Assembly (NCBI GenBank): GCA_020847315.1
Contig: JADLCF010000389.1
Span: 1-34,800, forward strand
Direction: 5' to 3'
Source of the DNA: Bryobacterales bacterium
GTDB lineage: Bacteria > Acidobacteriota > Terriglobia > Bryobacterales > Bryobacteraceae
DNA length: 34,800 bases
In this document: positions 18,066 to 25,779 of the stretch, in pieces
Position numbering within the stretch: the stretch's first letter is position 1
Layout of the letters: the number at the start of each line of letters is the position of its first letter
The notes under the pieces: generated by a model
What the model was told of the DNA's origin: nothing
Databases searched by the model: none
The model's input: the letters and a program-made list of their open reading frames with translations, nothing else
Translations under genes and position numbers: made by a program

Positions 18066-18068
18066 CCG

Positions 18069-19238
18069 TTGTCTACCAACATCCAACTCCCTAGTAGCGC
18101 CGCGTCTTCATCGCCCGCGCTCCCTTCTTCCGGCGGCCAGAGAACGAAATCGAGTTCCGAAGGCCGCCTTACCTTTATTGATTGGACTCGCGGCATCGCG
18201 GCCTTGATCATGCTGCAGGGGCACAGTTTCCACTCCCTGCTGAATCCGGGTGATCGCAAGGGCGACGTGTATACGCTCTCTCAGTTCATCGGCGGCATGC
18301 CCGCGCCGATTTTTCTCTTTCTCACCGGCGTGACGCTCTCGTTCTTGCTGGATGGCAGGGAGCGCCGGGGCGTGGATCCCATGGGGCGTTTCGCCGCCGG
18401 TCTTCGCCGTGCCGGTTACCTGCTACTCCTCGCGCTAGGCGTGCGCCTGCAGGCGTTTCTCTTTGCCTGGCCATGGGCGCGTCCCGATGACATCCTCAAA
18501 GTGGACGTGCTGAATTGCATGGGAATTTCTCTGGCGCTGATGGCCTTCACCGCGTTCTTGACCACGACAGAAAGAGTTAAGTCCTCCTTCCTGATTGGCG
18601 TCGCGATTTCCGTGCTGGCGCCGGTTGTCTCCGGCCTGCCCTGGGATGGTTCGCATCCGCTGCTGCGGGCCTATCTCGCCCCCAGTACGGAGGTTTTTGG
18701 ACTATTCCCCTGGGCCGCGTTCACTGCCTTCGGGGTGGCGTTCGGCAGCATGCTTCGGCTGACCTCCAAGCCGGATCTGGACCGATTCATGCAATGGACC
18801 TGTCTCGCCGGGCTAGTAATGGTCGTTGCCGCCAGCTATATCGCATCCCTTCCATATTCGGTGTATCGCAGCTCGGATTTCTGGCTGAATAGTCCAGCAT
18901 TAACGTTTATTAAGCTTGGCGTGATTCTATTGGTAGCCTGTTTCGCCTATCTTTGGTTGAGCTATCTGCCTTCCCGTAATTTTAGCTTCGTAACGTTGAT
19001 GGGCACATCCTCACTGCTGGTTTATTGGGTTCACCTTGAAATCGTCTATGGGCGCTGGCTGTGGTTCTGGAAAGAGCAGCTATCCGTAACCGAGACGGCC
19101 ATATTCAGCATTGGTCTCATGGCTGCCATGGTGGGGTTGGCCCTGGCATGGCGGCGTCGCCGGGAAGTCTGGGCCTGGATGGGCACGCTGCGTCTGCCGG
19201 GCAGATCTCCCGTTCCTGAGACGGAATCCGAATCGTAG
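18069..19238 (+). CDS. Multi-pass membrane acetyltransferase-like protein (HGSNAT/DUF1624 type)
   Basis: This 389-residue integral membrane protein has roughly ten hydrophobic spans. The N-terminal catalytic-type block RLTFIDWTRGIAALIMLQGH, followed by GGMPAPIFLFLTGVTLSFLL, is the signature of the heparan-alpha-glucosaminide N-acetyltransferase-like family. In that family the conserved His after the first span takes part in transmembrane acetyl transfer. The substrate in bacteria is generally unknown; a cell-surface sugar is plausible. The start is a TTG 3 nt after the LolA-like stop, giving a Ser/Pro-rich N-tail of about 35 residues; translational coupling is likely but the exact start is uncertain. 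Confidence 0.82.
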   Translation: MSTNIQLPSSAASSSPALPSSGGQRTKSSSEGRLTFIDWTRGIAALIMLQGHSFHSLLNPGDRKGDVYTLSQFIGGMPAPIFLFLTGVTLSFLLDGRERRGVDPMGRFAAGLRRAGYLLLLALGVRLQAFLFAWPWARPDDILKVDVLNCMGISLALMAFTAFLTTTERVKSSFLIGVAISVLAPVVSGLPWDGSHPLLRAYLAPSTEVFGLFPWAAFTAFGVAFGSMLRLTSKPDLDRFMQWTCLAGLVMVVAASYIASLPYSVYRSSDFWLNSPALTFIKLGVILLVACFAYLWLSYLPSRNFSFVTLMGTSSLLVYWVHLEIVYGRWLWFWKEQLSVTETAIFSIGLMAAMVGLALAWRRRREVWAWMGTLRLPGRSPVPETESES

Positions 19239-19264
19239 CAACGCGGTTCCCGGATGGTGTCTTG

Positions 19265-19286
19265 CCGGGCGCCCCCGACTGCCCGG
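19265..19286 (+). terminator. Weak hairpin after the acetyltransferase-like gene
   Basis: CCGGGC and GCCCGG form a 6-bp stem with a 10-nt loop about 27 bp after the stop codon. An A/T-rich stretch (GAATTTTGTTTATT) lies a little downstream rather than directly adjoining, so this is only a tentative terminator. Confidence 0.3.
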
Positions 19287-19409
19287 AATCGGAGAATTTT
19301 GTTTATTCAGGAAGGTATTAGTAACCTTTCACGGGTGAATCGCGTCTAAATCGCTCAGGGGCGAGGCGGGGGTCTCCGCCGGCGAACCTGGAAAGGCAGT
19401 AGTCTCTCG

Positions 19410-20108
19410 ATGAGGCTTCTTATCGTTGATGGTGAGAAAGGGATCTCCGAGTTTCTCGCTCACTCCCTCGCTGGGGTCGGCTACCAGGTGGAATGCCTTA
19501 CCACCGGAGAAGAAGCGCTCGCCAGATTGGCGACCGACCCGTTCGACCTTCTGATTCTTGAACTCGCCCTGCCCGACATCGACGGCTTGCGGCTTCTCGA
19601 GAAGATCCGCAACCGGAAGGGCGATATCCCCGTGATTGTCCTCAGCGGCCGCGCGACCGTGGAAGAACGGGTGCGAGGCCTGGAGATGGGCGCGGACGAT
19701 TACATGGTGAAGCCGTTCGCTTTGATCGAGTTGCAAGCTCGAATCAAGGCCGTGCTGCGGCGCGCCATGCCAAGCCAGGACCGGCTGCAAGTGGCGGACC
19801 TCACCCTGGATTGCGTTCGCCGCAGAGTGAGCCGCGGGAGCCGACAGATCGACCTTGCCCCCAAGGAATTCGACATCCTCGAATACCTCATGCGGAACGC
19901 CGGCCAGAACCTGAGCCGCACCCAGATCGTGCAGCACGTCTGGGAACGGGATTACGACGGCCTCACGAATATCGTGGATGTCTATATCCGCCACTTGCGA
20001 AGCAAAGTGGACGATGCCCACGCGATCCGGCTGATTCAGACCGTCCGCGGTGTCGGCTACACGATACAGCCACGAGAGGCCGTGCCATCGGCCCGATTCG
20101 GCGCGTGA
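19410..20108 (+). CDS. OmpR/PhoB-type winged-helix regulator with non-canonical receiver
   Basis: This 232-residue DNA-binding regulator has an N-terminal receiver (about residues 1-118) and a C-terminal OmpR-type winged helix (about 128-222). The DNA-binding half has the usual LAPKEFDILEYLMRNAGQNLS, a TNIVDVYIRHLRSK recognition segment and IQTVRGVGYTI. The receiver is unusual. The phosphoacceptor position 51 is Glu (LILELALPDIDG, codon GAA), and the second acidic pocket residue is Gly (VDGE instead of VDDE). The switch Ser (VLSGRA) and Lys (MVKPF) remain. Asp-to-Glu here often mimics phosphorylation, so it may act constitutively or without a kinase; no kinase gene is adjacent. Confidence 0.93.
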   Translation: MRLLIVDGEKGISEFLAHSLAGVGYQVECLTTGEEALARLATDPFDLLILELALPDIDGLRLLEKIRNRKGDIPVIVLSGRATVEERVRGLEMGADDYMVKPFALIELQARIKAVLRRAMPSQDRLQVADLTLDCVRRRVSRGSRQIDLAPKEFDILEYLMRNAGQNLSRTQIVQHVWERDYDGLTNIVDVYIRHLRSKVDDAHAIRLIQTVRGVGYTIQPREAVPSARFGA

Positions 20109-20283
20109 TCACCGCGAAAGCGTGGCCTCGTTTCTACTGCGCCCAAGGCTTCAGCCTTCCGGCGGGCAGCCCGACCTTCCACTCCTACGCTATTCTGGGC
20201 ATAGGGTTTCGTCGCGGGTCCCGGGTGCAGAGTCTTAGGCGCGGGCGCTCCCGGTGCATGCGTTCCAGCCCGCCGGTGGAAAT

Positions 20284-20682
20284 ATGCAATTTGAGCGAAG
20301 AATTTCCGATGGCATCACGATCGTCAGCCTTAGCGGCAAACTGATCGTGGGCGAGGCCACCGCGGCGCTGAAGGACCTGATTAAGACGTTGACGGACGAG
20401 GGGGTGAGGAAGCTCATCCTCGATCTCGCCGAGGTGGATTACATCGATAGCTCCGGCCTCGGCACCCTGGTTTACTGCTTCTCCACCTTTCGAAAGAACG
20501 GTGGCACGCTTAAGCTCATGAGACTCACCCGCCGCAACATCGAGTTGATGCTCCTCACCAAACTCGAGACGGTTTTTGAAGTCTTCGACCAGGAGCAGGC
20601 CGCCGTCGATAGCTTCTTCCCCGGCCGCGAGGTTCGCAAGTTCGACATCCTCGAGTTCCTTCGCGGGCAGAATCAGGTTTAG
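20284..20682 (+). CDS. STAS-domain anti-sigma factor antagonist
   Basis: This single STAS domain of about 132 residues is of the SpoIIAA/RsbV type. These proteins bind anti-sigma kinases, and a conserved Ser is phosphorylated. The switch region DYIDSSGLGTLVYCF carries Ser56-Ser57, so the phosphorylation site is present. The C-terminal part (ETVFEVFDQEQAAVDSFF) is typical. The ATG at 20284 with GGTGG upstream matches the domain start; the track start at 20254 adds ten unlikely residues. No anti-sigma factor is adjacent. The next gene starts 3 nt after its stop, suggesting cotranscription with the flavoprotein. Confidence 0.92.
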   Translation: MQFERRISDGITIVSLSGKLIVGEATAALKDLIKTLTDEGVRKLILDLAEVDYIDSSGLGTLVYCFSTFRKNGGTLKLMRLTRRNIELMLLTKLETVFEVFDQEQAAVDSFFPGREVRKFDILEFLRGQNQV

Positions 20683-20685
20683 AGA

Positions 20686-21990
20686 ATGCACCTTGTCGTG
20701 ATTGGCGGAGTGGCTGCGGGAATGAGCGCGGCTTCCAGGGCGAGGCGTCTCTCTCGCGACCTGAAGATCACGGTGCTCGAACGTTCTTCCGTTGTCTCCT
20801 ACGGAGCTTGCGGGCTGCCTTACTGGATCGGCGGCACGGTGAGGAACTCCGGCGCGCTGATCGCTCACCCCCCCGAGTTCTTTGAGCGCGAACGGGACAT
20901 CCGCGTGCGCACGAACACGGCCGCGCGCGAGATCGTTCCGGCGCGCCGCCGGGTGTTGCTTGAGAGCGGCGAGGAGTTGGCCTATGACCGGTTGGTGCTT
21001 GCCACCGGCGCCCGTGCCGCCACCCCGCCGATTTCCGGAGCGGATCTGCCGCATTGCTTCCGGTTCCGCACCTGGGAAGATGCGCATCTGTTGGAGGCAT
21101 TCCTTCGGGAGCGCCAACCGCGCCATGCCGCGATCGTCGGCGCGGGCTTCGTGGGCCTTGAGATGGTGGAAGCGTTCCTGGCGCGCGGCCTCCGGGTGAG
21201 CCTATTTGACCAATCCAACCACTTCCTGGGCTGGCGTGATGAGTGGCTTTCCGCCCAGATTCGAGACCAATTGCAACGGGCAGACGTTGCTCTCCATCTG
21301 GGGGAGCCTGTGCGCGAGATCCAGGACGGCGCTGTCGATGGGGTCCCGGCGGATGTCGTTGTGCTGTCCCCTGGGATTCGCCCCAATGTGGACCTTGCCG
21401 CCACGGCCGGGATCGCTCTTGGGCGCAGCGGCGCAATCGCGGTGAACGAGTTTCTGGAAACGAACGTCGCCGGTATCTATGCGGCCGGGGATTGCGCGGA
21501 GACGCACCACCTGTTGCTGGATGCGGCGGCATGGATCCCACTTGGCACGACGGCGAACAAGATGGGCCGTGTGGCGGGCGCGAACGCGGCGGGCCGGCGC
21601 GAGCGCTTCCCGGGGGTGCTCGGCACTTCGATTCTGCGCGTGTGCGGCGCCGCGGTGGCCGTGACAGGGCTCTCCGAGCCGGCGGCGCGAGAGGCGGGTT
21701 TTCGCCCCGTTTCCGCCGTGATCGAATCTCGCACCCGTGCTTCGTACTTCAGCGGCGAAGCGGTGAAGGTGAAGCTGATCGCGGACAGGGGCAGCGGTAA
21801 ACTCCTGGGTGGCGCTCTGATCGGCAAAGAAGGGGTGGAAGGCCGCATCAATGTTCTTGCGACCGCGCTCACCGCGGGCCTACGAGTCGAGGAGTTTCAA
21901 TTCGTGGACCTCTGCTACGCGCCGCCTTACGCCACGGTATGGGATCCATTGCTGATCGCCGCGCAGCAATTGCTCAAGGAGACCGGTTGA
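20686..21990 (+). CDS. FAD-dependent pyridine nucleotide-disulfide oxidoreductase (CoA-disulfide reductase/NADH oxidase-like)
   Basis: This 434-residue cytosolic flavoprotein belongs to the single-Cys CoADR/Nox group. The FAD-binding Rossmann motif is VVIGGVAAGMSAASRARR (residues 4-21). The redox-active Cys42 lies in SYGACGLPYWIGG, the group's signature. The NAD(P)H-binding motif is AAIVGAGFVGLEMVEAF-like, the second FAD motif GIYAAGDCAE is present, and a C-terminal dimerisation domain follows. Likely reactions are reduction of CoA disulfide or persulfide or of oxygen by NAD(P)H; which one cannot be told from sequence alone. It starts 3 nt after the STAS gene. Confidence 0.9.
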   Translation: MHLVVIGGVAAGMSAASRARRLSRDLKITVLERSSVVSYGACGLPYWIGGTVRNSGALIAHPPEFFERERDIRVRTNTAAREIVPARRRVLLESGEELAYDRLVLATGARAATPPISGADLPHCFRFRTWEDAHLLEAFLRERQPRHAAIVGAGFVGLEMVEAFLARGLRVSLFDQSNHFLGWRDEWLSAQIRDQLQRADVALHLGEPVREIQDGAVDGVPADVVVLSPGIRPNVDLAATAGIALGRSGAIAVNEFLETNVAGIYAAGDCAETHHLLLDAAAWIPLGTTANKMGRVAGANAAGRRERFPGVLGTSILRVCGAAVAVTGLSEPAAREAGFRPVSAVIESRTRASYFSGEAVKVKLIADRGSGKLLGGALIGKEGVEGRINVLATALTAGLRVEEFQFVDLCYAPPYATVWDPLLIAAQQLLKETG

Positions 21991-22041
21991 GGAGTCAATC
22001 TCTCCAATCGCCGCCGGGTTTCGCTAAGCTAGAGGGTAGCC

Positions 22042-22503
22042 ATGGGTAACAAGGTCACCGACATTCTGGGTAGTGCTTCCGCTATTGCCAAGGGCATGGG
22101 CGTCACATTCAAGGAAATGATGTCGCCCACCGTGACGGAGGATTATCCGGACGGTCCGGCAATGCTCCAGGAGCGCTACCGCGGCAAGCACGAATTGCAG
22201 CGCGATGCGAACGGCATGGAGAAGTGCGTCGCGTGTTTCCTTTGCGCCGCCGCGTGCCCGGTCAACTGCATTTACATCGAGGCGGAAGAGAATCAGGACC
22301 AGAAGCGGATCAGCGGCGGCGAACGCTACGCCAGCGTTTATAACATCGATTACAGCCGCTGCATCTTTTGCGGGTATTGCGTGGAGGCGTGCCCCACCGA
22401 TGCCATCACGCATGGGCACGATTTCGAACTCGCGAGCTACAACACAAGCACCCTCGTCATGCGGAAGGAAGACATGCTTGTGCCGTTCCCGCCCAAGAAG
22501 TAA
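22042..22503 (+). CDS. NuoI-like 2[4Fe-4S] ferredoxin subunit
   Basis: This 153-residue protein resembles subunit I of NADH-quinone oxidoreductase, which relays electrons through clusters N6a and N6b. Two CxxCxxCxxxCP motifs are intact: C62/C65/C68/C72 (CVACFLCAAACP) and C107/C110/C113/C117 (CIFCGYCVEACP). RYRGKHELQRD before the first motif and INYSRCIFCG-like sequence (here IDYSRCIFCG) are NuoI-typical. No other nuo gene is next to it, so it is an orphan copy or the genome has dispersed complex I genes. It is followed closely by a convergent acetate kinase family gene. Confidence 0.9.
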   Translation: MGNKVTDILGSASAIAKGMGVTFKEMMSPTVTEDYPDGPAMLQERYRGKHELQRDANGMEKCVACFLCAAACPVNCIYIEAEENQDQKRISGGERYASVYNIDYSRCIFCGYCVEACPTDAITHGHDFELASYNTSTLVMRKEDMLVPFPPKK

Positions 22504-22527
22504 GCGGCCACCCAACAAGATCGGCCG

Positions 22528-23655
22528 CTACGCCCTGATGGCAACGGGAGGTTTTTCCATCCGCCGGAGCACCCGGCAGGCCCGCCGGGCCACGATGCGT
22601 TCTTCGTTGGCTTCCACCACCAGCACCTTCGTCTTGCTGCCCTGCGTTGAGATGATACGATCTCCGGCCTGGGCAACGTTGATGGCTTCATCCACTTCCA
22701 CCCCCAGGAAGGCCAAGCCAAGGCAGACCATGGACCGTACCCGAAAACCGTTCTCTCCGATTCCGCCCGTAAAGGCAATGGCGTCCAGCCCTTCCAGCGC
22801 CGCGGCGTACGCGCCTACATATTTCTTCACCGAATAGCAGAACAGATCGAAGGTCTCGCTTGCCTTGGCGTCGCCACCCTCGGCGGCCTTCACGATGTCT
22901 CGGATATCCCCACCCTCAACGCCAGACAGCCCCGCCAACCCTCCGTCGTCAAGCAAACGGCGGAGAAGCTCGTCCATACTCAAATTCAGCTTCTTCTGGA
23001 GATAGAACACGGCAAAGGGATCGAGTTCCCCGTGGCGAGTGGCGTTCTCCAGGCCGGATTGAGGGGAGAATCCCATCGAACAATCAATGCTCACTCCGCC
23101 TTTGATGGCGCAAACCGAGGAACTCCCCCCGAGATGGCAGCTCACTACCCGGAGTTCGGCCTTCGGACGGTCAAGCATTTCCGCGCTGCGCTCGCTCACC
23201 CACTCGTGCGATGCGCCGTGAAAACCGTAGCGTAAAATGCCGTACTTCTCGCCCCATTCCTGGGGGATGCCGTAGCGCTTGGCCCATGCGGGGCGGTGAG
23301 AGTGAAACTCCGTTTCAAACGCGGCCACGAGCGGCGTATCCGGCATCGCTTCCTGAAAGGCGCGGATCCCATCAAGGTAGATGCGGTTGTGCAGCGGCGC
23401 CACCGGGTAGAACTCTTCCATCGCCTGAAGCACGCCGTCGTCCACCACGTACGTTCCACAATAGTCCGGCCCGGCATGCACGGCCTTGAACGCGACAGCG
23501 TCCACCGGCGCATCCAGTTTGCGCACTTCCTCCACGGCCGCGCGGTAATCCGTTACGCGCTCGATCTTGCCCTTGGCGATCACCGCCTCGGATGGCATCT
23601 CGAGAAGCTGATACTTCACAGACGTGGAGCCCAGATTGGCGATCAAAATGTTCAT
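22528..23655 (-). CDS. Acetate kinase family protein
   Basis: This cytosolic acyl-phosphate kinase of about 375 residues belongs to the acetate and sugar kinase/Hsc70/actin superfamily; the likely reaction is acetyl (or propionyl) phosphate plus ADP to acid plus ATP. Family motifs are all visible: NLGSTSVKYQL at the N-terminus, AFETEFH, RYGFHGASHEWVS, SCHLGGSSSVCAI and FTGGIGENGF. It is slightly shorter than typical AckA (about 400). The substrate could be acetate, propionate or another short acid. The ATG at 23655 has GGAAGGA just upstream; the longer track start adds 12 residues without family support. No phosphotransacetylase gene is adjacent. Confidence 0.9.
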   Translation of the reverse strand: MNILIANLGSTSVKYQLLEMPSEAVIAKGKIERVTDYRAAVEEVRKLDAPVDAVAFKAVHAGPDYCGTYVVDDGVLQAMEEFYPVAPLHNRIYLDGIRAFQEAMPDTPLVAAFETEFHSHRPAWAKRYGIPQEWGEKYGILRYGFHGASHEWVSERSAEMLDRPKAELRVVSCHLGGSSSVCAIKGGVSIDCSMGFSPQSGLENATRHGELDPFAVFYLQKKLNLSMDELLRRLLDDGGLAGLSGVEGGDIRDIVKAAEGGDAKASETFDLFCYSVKKYVGAYAAALEGLDAIAFTGGIGENGFRVRSMVCLGLAFLGVEVDEAINVAQAGDRIISTQGSKTKVLVVEANEERIVARRACRVLRRMEKPPVAIRA

Positions 23656-23771
23656 GCAGTCCTTCCCCGGCATCTTGCGTCTACCCGGCATCCCACAGGA
23701 TAAGACTCATGAGTATCGCAATTTTGAAAGCCCCGCAAGTGAAATTCCAGCGTGATAATGGAGAAATAGCA

Positions 23772-24557
23772 ATGCCTCGACCCGATTGCCCGCGATGCGG
23801 TGGAACTGGATGGATCGTCGAAGAACGCCACGGCCTGGAAGGCGCGAGCCCGTGCGATTGCGCGGAAGCCGTTTCACCGGAAACGCTCTACCAGCGCGCC
23901 GGGATACCCCCGCTGTATCGCGAGGCGTCGTTCGATAACTTCGCGACGGTGAGAGGCAACCCTGCATGGGAGCGCGAATTGAGGGATACCCTGTTTCAGG
24001 TGAGCCGATTCGCCAAGGATTTGGCCCGCCGACCACGGAACGTTCCCTCGAAGAACCCGCGTGGATTGTTGCTGGTGGGGCCGCCGGGAACGGGCAAGAC
24101 TCACCTTGCGGTGGCCGTGCTCCGGGATCTCATTGCCGCCGGGTATCAATGCCGCTTTTTTGATTATCAACAGCTTCTCGAGATGATCCGCTCGAGCTTC
24201 GATCCACTTTCCGGGGCGTCTTCCAGGGACACGTACGGAACCGCGCTCGAAGTGGAAGTCCTCCTGCTTGACGATCTTGGCAGCCACCGCGTCTCGGATT
24301 GGATCGAGGATACGATTACGGGAATCGTCACCTACCGCTGCAATCACCAGAAGCCCACGATTCTGACGACAAATCTGCCGGACCCGGATGCCGGCGATCC
24401 GCTTCGTGAGCGCAACCCGCACCTGCCGGGGCAAGCGATGATCCGGACCTCCCTCGCGGACCGGATCGGCTCCCGGGCCCGTTCGCGCCTGTTCGAAATG
24501 TGTACCGTGCTGCGCATGCCGGCCGTGCCGGACTTCCGGATTAGCGCCACCCGATGA
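23772..24557 (+). CDS. DnaC/IstB-type AAA+ ATPase with N-terminal zinc-binding motif
   Basis: This ATP-binding protein of about 261 residues resembles DnaC/DnaI helicase loaders. An N-terminal Cys cluster (CPRCGGTGW, then PCDC, about residues 6-35) probably binds zinc. Walker A is GPPGTGKT at residues 103-110, Walker B is LLLDDLG with D167/D168, and sensor-1-like TILTTNL follows. IstB transposition helpers share this core, but no transposase is adjacent, and the zinc N-terminus fits a chromosomal helicase-loader-like protein better. GGAG lies 8 nt before the ATG at 23772; an in-frame ATG at 23709 is possible. It is divergent from the acetate kinase gene. Confidence 0.85.
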   Translation: MPRPDCPRCGGTGWIVEERHGLEGASPCDCAEAVSPETLYQRAGIPPLYREASFDNFATVRGNPAWERELRDTLFQVSRFAKDLARRPRNVPSKNPRGLLLVGPPGTGKTHLAVAVLRDLIAAGYQCRFFDYQQLLEMIRSSFDPLSGASSRDTYGTALEVEVLLLDDLGSHRVSDWIEDTITGIVTYRCNHQKPTILTTNLPDPDAGDPLRERNPHLPGQAMIRTSLADRIGSRARSRLFEMCTVLRMPAVPDFRISATR

Positions 24558-25050
24558 CGTTGTGCTACCAAGCGGCCGCCACGAGCCCGCGACGGAGCGT
24601 CGTGAGATGGAGAGACGCCGGGTTCCACTCCCGAGGGGCGTGAATCTTACAGATCTTACAGTTTTGCCGGATTCTTGCATGTGCAAGAAGCCGCGACTGA
24701 CATATTCGGCGAAGGAACAATACGATTTTCAAAGAACGAAGCGATGCGCTGGGCAGCTTTGAGCGGGGAAGACGGAGATCTCTCACGCAGAACGATTACG
24801 CCGATCGCGTGTGGGAAATCGAACCATGGCGGGAGTTGCGCCGGGTTGGAGGCCGCGCAACCCACGGAATCCAGGGAGGTTGTGGGAAGGGAGGAAAAGT
24901 AGCAAGATCGGTGATCGCGCGGCGGGGCGAGCGCTTTTGTTCGCGAGATCGTGGGGACGGGTTCGGCCGGATGGAGGAAGGGAAGAGCGGAGAGTCCGCA
25001 GTGCGGGATTCGAGCGGGAAGGCCTTGGTCCGAGGTTCTGTGGATTACCG
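24558..25050. other. Long gene-free stretch before repeat copy A
   Basis: No ORF here has convincing coding character; the overlapping track ORFs are Arg/Gly-rich shadows. A short inverted repeat (GGGTTG at 24843-24848 with CAACCC at 24858-24863) is the only local structure noted. From about 24903 there is weak resemblance to 28096 onward, so the repeat may once have extended further left. Confidence 0.5.
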
Positions 25051-25594
25051 GAATGTGCCATTTTGCGGAACGAAGCCAAAGGGGTTTGCGGGCACTGGGC
25101 GGAGGATGGAGATGTGGCGGGCGTGGCCGCGGGGGAGTCGCGCCCGCAAATAGGCGGTCGCTTCGTGGACTCGCTGGCGCGAGGCGGTTTCTTTCTTGCC
25201 GTAAGGCCTATTTGTGCGTCCGGTTGATTGTAGCGGCGGCGGGGGCGGATTTGACCTTTGTGGAGGCAGTGCGTCAATGCGGGTGGGCCTCCCCGATGGT
25301 GGAAGTGATGGCCTGCGTTGCCGTTCCGTGATTCCGGGGTGGAAGCGAATTTCTCTTCGCTGGCTGTGACTGCGATTCAGACGGCTGCGCGATGTAGGGT
25401 AGATCGGAGTGGTCTGGCTCGCATTGGAGGTTAGGGAATCCACTTCGGTGGGCAAGGCATCGGCGGCTTCTGGACCCCCCAGGCGCTGCTCGGAAAGAGG
25501 CCTAACGCGGCTGGAATTCCTGCTTGAAGTTGCATAACAATCGTGGAATCAGCGTGTTAGCGTAAAGCCAAAGCGTAGCCTGTCCCTCTTTTTC
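25051..25594 (+). repeat. Repeat copy A, about 0.54 kb, direct repeat of 28253-28909
   Basis: The stretch from CGGAACGAAGCCA (25066) to TGTCCCTCTTTTTC (ends 25594) recurs in the same orientation at 28268-28909, with long identical runs (for example GATGTAGGGTAGATCGGAGT and GGCTGGAATTCCTGCTTGAA). Differences between copies fall at all codon positions in the open frames I compared, so it looks non-coding. Copy A lacks the MITE found in copy B. Its right end directly abuts a gene remnant. Confidence 0.88.
25500..25562 (+). repeat. Imperfect palindrome at the end of repeat copy A (attC-like)
   Basis: GCCTAACGCG and CTGGAATTCC on the left pair with GTGGAATCAG and CGTGTTAG on the right across a loop of roughly 22 nt, with a few extrahelical bases. 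The left end GCCTAAC fits the integron attC inverse-core pattern RYYYAAC, but the right end GTTAGCG misses GTTRRRY at one position. The same structure is in copy B. The hairpin is seen directly; its function is not known. Confidence 0.6.
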
Positions 25595-25602
25595 CTTTTC
25601 CT

Positions 25603-25704
25603 TTCCGAGCGATCGTCTACGACGCAAAGCGCGACCTGGTGCTCATGGTCGCCGGGGAAACAACCGGCCCCGCGCTCGTCTATGCAATGCGATACGCGCC
25701 GTAA
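25603..25704 (+). pseudogene. 3-prime remnant of a truncated gene
   Basis: Immediately after repeat copy A an open frame reads AIVYDAKRDLVLMVAGE, then ALVYAMRYAP and TAA. This resembles the last strand or two of a beta-propeller (kelch-type) or similar secreted protein, where VVYD.xRxxxVLxxG patterns are common. No start or upstream part is visible, so the rest of the gene appears to be lost at the repeat boundary. Family assignment is tentative. Confidence 0.5.
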
Positions 25705-25779
25705 CCCGCGTGGCCGATGCGTTGCCTGGAGACGCCGCTTTCAACGGCGTTCCGGGTAACCTCTCCACGCGGGAACCGC

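Noticed and set aside
23724-23759. TTGAAA with GATAAT before the DnaC-like gene as a promoter
   Set aside because: The spacer is 24 nt, far from the optimal 17, although the GATAAT alone is a good -10 match.
25045-25455. Pro/Arg-rich minus-strand ORFs present in both repeat copies (also 28248-28655)
   Set aside because: They look alike only because the DNA repeats; differences are mostly replacement changes and the N- and C-termini diverge, so no sign of selection for protein.
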